Shown here: one piece after another, positions 56,301 through 64,000 of the stretch
Numbering within the stretch: position 1 is the first letter of the stretch
How the letters are laid out: each line of letters opens with the position of its first letter
From: Phorcus lineatus
Taxonomy: Eukaryota > Mollusca > Gastropoda > Trochida > Trochidae
DNA: 64,000 bases
Assembly (NCBI GenBank): GCA_921293015.1
Contig: OV121098.1
Span: forward strand, 12,189,016 to 12,253,015
Direction: 5' to 3'
Made by a program: the position numbers and the translations under genes
Notes under the pieces: model-generated
Told to the model about the DNA's origin: nothing
Database searches by the model: none
The model's input: only the letters and a program-made list of their open reading frames with translations

Positions 56301-59117
56301 TGCCTACAACCATTGACTGGTGTATTGGCATTATTCTCCAATTTTCCACCATGAAGAGAGTCTGGGTATAATATTCCAGGTGGAGACAATAAAATGTAAT
56401 ATGTAAAAATGTCTTAATTCACACAAATTAAAAATTTCAATTTCTTCAAAAGATAACCTGACACTTTGCTAATGGAGATAAGTGATGTGAGTCCAAAAAA
56501 ATATTTCCTCTAATGAGCACTGGCTTCAATTAATGGCAGATATTGATTGCTGTGTGGACCTTTTCTACAGTGGTGGATCCAGGAGTTTTGAAAGAGGGGT
56601 TCACTTATTCAAAAGGAGGGGGTTCACCCCTATTGGTCATCCATTTAACAGTAGATTTCATAACCTTCTGACACCCTGGGCCCGCCACTGTTTTTAGTGC
56701 CATGTTTTGGACATTTTGCTATGGAACTACAGGAATTGGGAAAAGAGACCTTTGACATTGGGCCAATTTTAGGGCATAATTATTTTCACATTTTTTAATG
56801 GGCAATATTCCTTGTAGCAATCATAAAATTTGTAATTTTACAAATTGCCCCTACCTTTCCCCAATCCCTGGAACTATACAAAAGGTATGTTGAGCAGTAA
56901 CATTTCTGAATTCACACTTAAGCTGTATGTTTAAGGGCTTGATTTCAGGCATGGAGGAGTGAAAGGGCCAATTTCTTTTCTCTATGTCAACATCACCCAA
57001 GTTACCTCCCTTTGTACAAATCAAAGTTCTGAAACCGTCGATATAGAAAGGAAAATTTTCTGTTATGAAGAAAACAATAAAAAACCTTGCATTCTGATCA
57101 TTCTTTTTTAGCTCCAGCTGACATAACAACCTTGACCTTGCCACCCCACGTGAAGCTGCAGAGCGAACCAGTCACAACTCAGGCAGTGAGCGGGAGTCGT
57201 AAAAGGAAGGCGCGGAAACACTCGATCAACCATCTCCTTCCTGTTAGTCAACGGCCAGGGGATGGTAAGGAACCGCGTTTTACCTGTACTCTCATTATTA
57301 GCATCCAAATTCCAAAGACATTTTTCAAAGACAATTTCATAAGATGGAGATGGAATATTGCTTGTATTTTTTGTTCAGTATAACTCATAATTAATTTTTT
57401 TTAATGAAATAAGAATTATTTTGGAACAAAATTAGTACCCTGTTGATATGATAATAAAGATAAGAACTCTTTATTGTCTCCACTACAAGTACATATTGAG
57501 ATTCGGTTTTGCTCACAACACCAAGTAGCCATTATTCAGTGAGTGCCAAGCGAAGAATCAGTCTGTAAAAGTGTTATGGTATATGCCAAGGATTTGAACC
57601 CAGGTTTTTAGGTGATGAGAAAACAACATCTCGGTATGGTTAAGAGCACATATTATGCAGGCAATTCACAAATAAATATTTCTATTTCAGATAAAAATAT
57701 TGAAAAGCAGGGGGAAGGAGCAAAGGAAACAGAAAACAAAGATTCGGGAAAAGATCCAATATGTGAGAATGTTCAATCTTCGAAAGATTTAGATTCGTCA
57801 AGTTCACAAGAGTCATATGACAGAGAGGAGAAACCAGAAGTCAAAAAGGAATTGGAAGAAGGTTGTGAAAGCAGCCAATCAGGTGACAGGTCTGTTAGTA
57901 TGAGCCAATCAGGTAACAGTCCTTCTGATCTGAGCCTATCAGGTAACAGTCCTACTGATTTGAGCCAATCAGGTAACACATCGACTGATTTGAGCCAATC
58001 AGGTAACAGTCCTACTGATTTGAGCCAATCAGGTGACAGGTCGACTGATTTGAGCCAATCAGGTAACAGGCCGACTGATCTGAGCCAATCAGGTAACAAG
58101 CCAACTGATCTGAGCCAATCAGGTAAAATGCCTACAAATTTGAGCCAATCAGGTAAAAAGCCTGCAGATTTAAGCTTATCAGGTTATAATAAAGCATATT
58201 TTAGCCAGTCAGATGACAAGGCAACTGGTTTTAGCAAATCAGATGACAAGTTTACTCGTTTTGGCAAATCGGGGGACACGCCATCAGATTTTAGCCAATC
58301 ACAGAGTGTATTGCGTTCAGAGAAAGGTTGTGACAGAAACACTAATGTGGGAACCTCAGAATCTGATGTGTTAGATTTCCGGACTTTGCAGTCGAGAGCT
58401 GAAGTGTTTCAGAAGGAGGAAGGAGAAAATAATCTAAGTATGGGACAAGTTCCAAGCAATGTTGATGAGAAATTGATGCAAAACAAACCTAATATGTCGT
58501 CAGGTCCTATGAATCTCAGTGAAAAAGACAATCTCATAATTGTTGATTCATCAAAGGCTGCTAATCCTTCTGGAAGTAATTTTAGAAAAGGAAACAATTC
58601 AAAGGGAAATTTTCCTAGGGATTCCAACTCAACAGATTCAGTAAAGGGAGATAAGTCACAATCACCTTCCTGTGAACAGTCTTTGAAGGTTGAAATTGGC
58701 AACAAATCATCAACCCTAACTGTCCATGCAGAATCTTCAGAATCATTAAAGGGAGATAACTCACAATCAACGTCCTTTGAACATTCTTCAAAGGTTGAAC
58801 AGGCCAACAACTCACTACCGTTGAGTGAAGAATCTCCAGGTTTATCAAAGGGACATAACTCTCAGTGTTTACCAAACAGTTCAGCTTCTCCTGAAGAGAA
58901 AGTCGATGCCCTTTCCTCTTCATCAACAGTGAACATTGTTGCTTTCTCAACTGCCTCAGCGCCCTCTACTGTTGATCTTGTCTCCTTGACGACGACCTCG
59001 GTGACCCAGGGTGTGAGTCTAGAAGTCCTCGGCGAGCAGGCTGAGAGTCCAACAAGCAGCATGACTCGGTCACCAATTGCTGCCGGGTCACCATCGGTAG
59101 GCGTTGTTCATTCATAA
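50138..59117 (+). CDS. BBX: HMG-box transcription factor BBX orthologue (eight coding exons)
   Basis: Nuclear sequence-specific DNA-binding protein. Exons 50138-50338, 51682-51847, 52643-52791, 53113-54305, 55236-55352, 56132-56286, 57112-57264 and 57691-59117 join in frame (phases 0,1,0,2,2,1,1) to 1186 codons; human BBX is about 940 residues. Matches to the family: HMG box starting VRRPMNAFLIFCKRHRS and ending YKDAFMKANPDYKW; MGGLSLLLMAG and SALLALAEMC; GQRYLELINEGI; FDLEAQIATLPPCS; and SGSRKRKARKHSINHLL, counterpart of the conserved QKRKARKTKITHL block. ATG at 50138 directly follows an acceptor, so a non-coding exon lies upstream, or else more N-terminal codons do. The last exon is enlarged by repeats. 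Ends at TAA 59115-59117. Confidence 0.9.
50553..51133. mobile_element. MITE in BBX intron 1, about 580 bp
   Basis: AAGTCATAGTCTCATTTTTG (50553) is mirrored by CAAAAATGAGACTATGACTT (ends 51133). Interior encodes nothing recognisable and includes a short CCCTA run (50695-50710). Confidence 0.6.
51682..51847 (+). CDS. BBX: BBX coding exon 2: end of HMG box
   Basis: YKDAFMKANPDYKWHNPDKG matches the BBX family almost exactly over its first 14 residues. Then a Thr/Pro/Lys-rich stretch to GTIMPGKLA. Acceptor TTTGCAG, donor GTAAAT, ends in phase 1. A foldback element begins 24 bp past the donor. Confidence 0.88.
51871..52014. mobile_element. Foldback element in BBX intron 2
   Basis: ATATTATATGAGTGTCCATG, ACATACTATGTTTACGACAC, GAGTGCTTAATA is mirrored by TATTAAGGCACGAGTGTCGT, AAACATAGTATGTCATGGGC. 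It starts 24 bp after the exon 2 donor. Related: 38895-39060. Confidence 0.7.
52643..52791 (+). CDS. BBX: BBX coding exon 3
   Basis: DPSKMGGLSLLLMAGQQS ... KYNASKSALLALAE. MGGLSLLLMAG and SALLALAE correspond to the conserved post-HMG motifs of BBX. Acceptor CTTCCAG, donor GTAAGT, phase 1 to phase 0. Confidence 0.85.
53113..54305 (+). CDS. BBX: BBX coding exon 4 (large, charged)
   Basis: 397 full codons starting MCANELQQEE, which completes the LAEMC motif across the splice. Rich in Ser, Lys and Glu, with RVRSWSES and several basic clusters (KKKKEIP, KSRRRNRGQR) that may act as nuclear localisation signals. Near its end is GQRYLELINEGIIQPSKERL, the counterpart of the vertebrate LYKTLVSEGML region. 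Donor GTGAGC, phase 2. Confidence 0.87.
55236..55352 (+). CDS. BBX: BBX coding exon 5
   Basis: LWCYEDIVMEEEVQEVRRPT, PKRSGSDSDGLEEKKYKT. Acidic then basic. Acceptor CTAACAG; donor GTCAGT chosen at 55353 because it alone keeps phase 2 into the next exon. Confidence 0.75.
56132..56286 (+). CDS. BBX: BBX coding exon 6
   Basis: GDFDLEAQIATLPPCSLDPV is the counterpart of the FEKKFNSLPQYSPV block in vertebrate BBX. Then basic residues (NRQKN, GSGKKS). Acceptor GTTTTAG, donor GTTTGT, phase 2 to 1. Confidence 0.8.
57112..57264 (+). CDS. BBX: BBX coding exon 7
   Basis: PADITTLTLPPHVKLQSEPV, then GSRKRKARKHSINHLLPV, the most conserved C-terminal block of BBX (basic, likely nuclear localisation). Acceptor CTTTTTTAG, donor GTAAGG, phase 1 to 1. 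Confidence 0.85.
57691..59117 (+). CDS. BBX: BBX coding exon 8 (terminal, repeat-rich)
   Basis: DKNIEKQGEGAKETENKDSG start, acceptor ATTTCAG. Low-complexity Ser/Thr/Asn/Gln-rich tail: the 10-residue array at 57873-58292, then a looser repeat (KGDKSQS..CEQSLKVE, KGDNSQS..FEHSSKVE, KGHNSQ) about 40 residues apart, and a Ser/Thr/Val-rich end with GSPSVGVVHS. No domain recognised. Confidence 0.85.
57873..58292 (+). repeat. Coding minisatellite, 14 units of 30 bp (10 residues)
   Basis: Unit SQSGN.PTDL, encoded by AGCCAATCAGGTAACAGTCC and TACTGATTTG. Central units are nearly identical; the last four are diverged (SQSDDKATGF, SKSDDKFTRF, GKSGDTPSDF). Confidence 0.9.
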
Positions 59118-62100
59118 CTCTTCGATATAAGACTTGTTCATTGTAACGGCTTTGGACAATAGGAATGTCACCATAAGAGGATCTCGGAAGAGGAAGAGTT
59201 AACAGTGCTATTTCAGATTATGCATGAGGCCTCACTGAAAACATTGACTGCAATCAGTCCCTGTGGAATTCATGAGATGAGGTCGTTTGTCAGTCTTGTT
59301 GAATCGTCACCCTCCGCCGCTCTGTACCTCCATTATCTGGGTTCCTCTAAAATTTTTATTCAGTCAAGGTTGAAGCTAGTTCTGTTGATTTATGACGGCG
59401 AACATCTGATTTGCCTGAACAATGAATGTTTTATTTCAAAACTTGTATCTCTGCAGTCAGATGATGGATGGTCAATGTTTTAAGCTCCTGTTTCTTTGAT
59501 CATGAAAAGGAACTCTGAAGTAACTATAATGTCAGAATAAGATTAAAGGGGCAAACAGTATGTTGTCAGAGTCAAATATGTCAAACTCCATAAATGTTGT
59601 TATTTTATCGAGAAGTGGTGAATGTTTCAGAAAATCACAATCCTAGTGATAATCAGTTTAGTAAATTGATAGTAAATCTGTTAAAGTCGTGATTTGTGAA
59701 GTTAAATGACCTACCAACCTATATTTCTCGTTGTGTCTGCTATAAATCTGTTTCCAAAATTACGTTGGAGTCATTGTGCTCACAATTGTCCGGTTTTTTA
59801 TCATAAATCTCGACTTTTGTCATGTTTATTGTCACAATGCTAACTGAAAAGCACTGATATGGTAATTTTCAGAAACCACCACTACTTGTTGATGAAATTA
59901 CACCATTTATTACGTTTGACATATTTGACCCCAACAGCATGCTTTCTTTAACCAGGTTTTGACATCATAATTCTTACATCATTTTCAGGCCTTGCTATAG
60001 GTAGACATGTCTTTGTTTAGCATTGTTGTTTTGGGTTCTTTTAAACCATCGATCAAAAAATTATATCAATAAATTCTTTTGTAATGATTGAAAATTTAAA
60101 ATGACAAATAAGTATTCAAGAAGCCTTAGAGGGTTTCTGAGTATGTTATTTAAGGTGATAAGTATGTTTTAGTACACTTTATAGGGCATATGATATGATA
60201 TGATGATCGTTTTGTTGCAAATTACAATTATGGTGGATTTTGTTATGCAGTTTAAGTCCCTAAAATGAACATGTTTTAACGAAGGACTTCCTGCTTAGTG
60301 AGCAATTTGTTATATGGCTTCTTGTGATAAAAGAGAATATTTGCCTTCCTTGTTGCCTGTCAAACTCGTTAAAATATGAGACTTACGCTTAAGTATTTCT
60401 TCTAATATTTTAACATTCTCGCCAAACAGAGGTTTCTAAGGTCATCAACTCCTGAGCTAACCTCTGTTTGAATACGAGCACTTCCCTAGCAAATTCGTGT
60501 TGCGGCTAAAAATTACACTACAAACTATCTTTGAAAATTTCATCAATCAAAACAATGGTATTCGATTTTAGGTCAGGATTTTACTACTTGAGATATCTAA
60601 GTGTGAGGAAAAGAGATTTTACCGTGAGACCGTGGAACTGGAAAAGTAACTGAAATACAAAAGGATGATTGAATTATTTTTAGTGAATTTTCAATTCAAT
60701 CACAAAGGGAGGTAATATTTATTGGAACACTAAGAGGAAAATAAGTCAATTTACAATGTTTGAATATGACACCACTACACAATAATTGTCAGTTAAAAAG
60801 ATATTTTTCTTCTTTTTGATGAATCTCAAGTGGTTTCTGTTATGTTTGTGACAAATATTGTAATTATCATGTGATCTTCATGGTAGATGTTTATCTCAAG
60901 ACATCATGGCAATTGAATATTACTATGCAGTTTAAATAAATCATGAAATGTCTCTCTAAACCTTCATTTTTGTCAGATGGTTTGAATGGACAATTGAATG
61001 TTTGTTTATCTGTTTGAGAAAACAAAAAACAATTAGTTTTGTGTTAAGAAAAATATGCCATACTGTTGTGTTTCTAGTCGAGAAGACTTTGAAATTTTAT
61101 CTCTTTGGTAAATGATCATAAGTTGATCACGTTTTTTTTGTACATAATATTACAAAGATTTATTGTCTCATTTTATAAATTGGCTCACCCCCATTCAATA
61201 CTGGCATATTTTGAAGTTAATGTTTTTAGCAGTTAGACACAAAGTGTAAATAATACCTTGTTTATGATCTTGCTTGCTTGACAATGTTTGTTGATTGTGG
61301 TGTCATGTTGGCGAAATTATATTCATGCTTCAGTTAGACTGTTATACTAATCTTGACATTGAAACAAGACATGTACAAACTATAACCCTCGTCACAAGCT
61401 CCATTAGCGGTTAAATATAAATAAATATAAATATAATAATGGGGAGCATTTATTATGATTCCCGTTTTGTTTCTTATTAATATGACGGGAGAGAGGTTCT
61501 AATGGATTCTTGTCAGACTCCCCCTTCGAAGCTTTGTTGCCTGTGAGCTTGTAGATAATCTCATGTTTGAGAGCATTTTCTTTGCCTATCCTCTGCACAT
61601 AACCCCCAGGGACTTAATCGGGAAAAGGGAGGCCATTTTAAGCTTGATTAGAAAGCAATACCACATGAAGAGACTAGCTAGCACATCTGGAAACAGGTTA
61701 GTGTTGGTCAGTCTTGGAACAGGTAAACTAGCCATCTGATTGGCTGAAATTCAAAATGTTTTGTCAGGGACGACCAAGCATATGAACTTGAATATGTTTA
61801 ATCGTATGAGTGATTTGTAGGTTGCATTACTTGAGCAATGGCGGGTCCAAAACAACCCATGGAAAGTCAGGGGAGATTACTCAGCCTGACTGGTATCTAG
61901 TTATCGCAATGATGCCCTAACATTACACAAAAGTTTAAAAGTTCTGAAGCAAGCAAAATTATTGGACGTTGAAGTTGGTTATAAGTAATTTCATTGGTTA
62001 TATGGATGGAGTGATCTTATTGGATAGCATTGAAGAAAGGTGGGCTGTTTAAAACATTCCCTGATGAGTACTGGGAGATGTGTAGAGTCGCAATACTGGC

Positions 62101-64000
62101 ATAGAGCCTTCAGTGGAAGAGGATGGTACCTGGTTGAGCGTGACAGGCTTGTAGTTAAAATGGATGAAATTGTTGACATGGAATATAAAGTGTTGATTTT
62201 GAAAAATGTGATAGAAAGCAACTGATGTTTTTGTATAGAATCTCCATGGTTACTTTGACTATATTTGAATATATTTTTTATGTTACAAGATGTATGACGA
62301 CATTATCTTATCATTCACTCTGCTGATCAACTATCTACATGTTAAACTACTAATCGTTATGATGATTACAGTTAAACTTTCCTTGTATAGCATGTACAAA
62401 AAAGTCATTATAAGATAACCAGAATTTTCTTTAGAATTTCCTCATAGCATTTATTTGAGAAAGGTATTTTTTCTGTTTTTGTTTGAATTGCATAAGACTT
62501 CAATTATTTTCCTCTTATTGAATGAATATTATATTTGAATCATAAAGTTTGTTGATAATATTAAATTTTTTAAATTACTTTTGAAATATTATACTTTTCA
62601 AGAGTGAAAAGAGTACATAAGATTGTGTACTAAGTTTCAGTTGTGTATGCTTATGAAATAATTTGAATTAAAAATGCAGCTTCAGCTTTATTACATCTTG
62701 TAGATTCACTGCCAAAATTGTTTTAAGGGCACTGATTTGTTAAAAGAGAATTAACAGATTTGAGTCTTTTGTGTTTTTTCATACTAATCCTGTATTCGTG
62801 TACAGGTGCTTTCTGTGTACAAACAATCTATTTGCATTTAAGCTGTATTTGATAATTGTTGACAGTGTCTATGCACATTACAACATTGTAAATGTTATTG
62901 GTTATTTTTTGTTGATTCAACACTGTAGATGGTTTAAATTGTTTGCTGTTTAAAAGTGTGAAATTTTTTCAATTATGTATGATATTATTCTCAAATAGAT
63001 TTTGATGAATTATAATAATTTATATGAGAGAAGTAGCATTTAACTATCGATTCAAACTTGCTTTCCTTAATATTTTGAGCTAACCATTTATATTGTATGT
63101 CAACTTTGGCAGGCAAATGGTCAAAGCTTATTGTTTGTAAAATTTTCTATATTCTGTAGATTCTATAAAAACACAGGCCTAACTCTTCTCTTTCCTTCAG
63201 AAAGAACTTGATCCAAGAAAAGCTCTTCAATCAGTGACATCACCATAGCAGCTGTAGAATTATCAGTGGAAAGATTGTCTTTCCATATTGGAAAGTTCAT
63301 CTTTCCTAAATAGGAAATTTATTGAAAGAACAGGTATTCTTCCTGTGAAAGAAACCTGCATCTTGCCTCTTGGTTGAAGATTGATAAAATAACGAGTCTC
63401 TGTAGTATTATTAAGAGCAAAGTATCTCTATTATGTCTCGTGAAAAATATTTTGATGCATTTACCAACTATACCGCTTCATGTTTTTATGATGTTTTATC
63501 CGTATTCAGATATATTTTCATATGCTACTTGTTGCCGACATAGTGCTTTATATAGCTGTGAAGAATAATGTTAATTCCTGTATATATATTCACACACACA
63601 TATATATATATATAGAGTAGAGGCACATGCAACCCCTTTGGTGGAGGTTTTATGTTTAAATGCAGGTTTATGTACGTGTATTTATTTTTAATCTGAAAAT
63701 ATTTGGTTTTGTTTGCTTGAATTTTTATGTCTTTTTAACCAATTACCCCTCTTCTTTCTAAAGCACAATCTTTTAATTACGTGGACATCTCACCTGATTG
63801 GCCTTGAAGGCCAGATGAGCTTCTTGCAAAACAATGGCGTCCTTTTGATAGATTTCCTATTCTCCTTAAAAGCTTCTGAACAAAATTTTCAGGTGTATGA
63901 TCGAAACAATTATTCAATTACTTCATATGATTGTGAGCAAATATATGAAGGCGTCGTAATGAGTCAAAAAGAAAGGTTTTAAAGTCAGAGTCAAGTTGAT
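59118..64000. other. BBX 3' UTR and intergenic DNA
   Basis: No supported gene. An AATAAA at 60068-60073 is one candidate polyadenylation signal, with others near 60944 and 61415. 59705-59900 resembles 39580-39770 (diverged repeat). 60414-60510 is a diverged MITE end. AC/AT microsatellite near 63585-63615. Confidence 0.5.

Noticed and set aside
57773..58099. Minus-strand open frame with repeated 'LLPDWLKSV'
   Set aside because: It is the antisense shadow of the coding minisatellite in BBX exon 8.
59205..59483. 92-codon open frame after BBX as a separate gene
   Set aside because: No domain, signal peptide or splice structure; it is best explained as chance reading in the BBX 3' UTR.

Overview
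The window is animal nuclear DNA: A+T-rich, genes split into short exons by GT-AG introns, no operons, and packed with SINEs, foldback elements, MITEs and Tc1/mariner remnants. The repeats (tRNA-headed SINEs with a 'TTTAACGCCGC' tail block, AATAAAG-containing foldback units) and an Ig receptor with an ITAM-like tail suggest a lophotrochozoan, most likely a gastropod mollusc. That assignment is inference; no species-diagnostic gene was seen.

Layout. (1) 1-5341, plus strand: the 3' part of a cell-surface receptor gene. I could chain Ig, FN3, transmembrane and cytoplasmic exons, including a 13-nt microexon, in one consistent reading frame. The tail carries two YSEL motifs at ITAM-like spacing and a terminal PYEN motif. 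(2) 6843-13013 and 23182-29804: two copies of a segment of about 6.2-6.6 kb in direct orientation. Each carries, on the minus strand, one type A and one type B gene of an unrecognised small-protein family (119-145 residues, N-myristoylation-type start). The two A genes encode identical proteins; the second B gene is broken by frameshifts. SINE insertions with target-site duplications, a local tandem duplication and minisatellite changes distinguish the copies. (3) 13012-23181, between the copies: tandem repeats, a tyrosine-recombinase exon remnant, a nearly complete Tc1/mariner element (17318-18809) with a damaged transposase, and a long palindrome. (4) 29805-50137: gene-poor, repeat-rich DNA with a full-length SINE flanked by target-site duplications, a Tc1 remnant holding a nested retroposon, an AT microsatellite, hairpins and an inverted minisatellite. 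(5) 50138-59117, plus strand: an orthologue of the HMG-box transcription factor BBX (bobby sox homologue). Eight coding exons join in frame to 1186 codons. Its last exon has a 14-unit array of a 10-residue repeat. The rest (59118-64000) looks like 3' UTR and intergenic DNA.

The receptor and BBX genes appear functionally unrelated. The A/B family is the most promising undescribed element: a duplicated, possibly membrane-anchored small-protein family with conserved 5' introns and a shared CRE-like/E-box upstream block.
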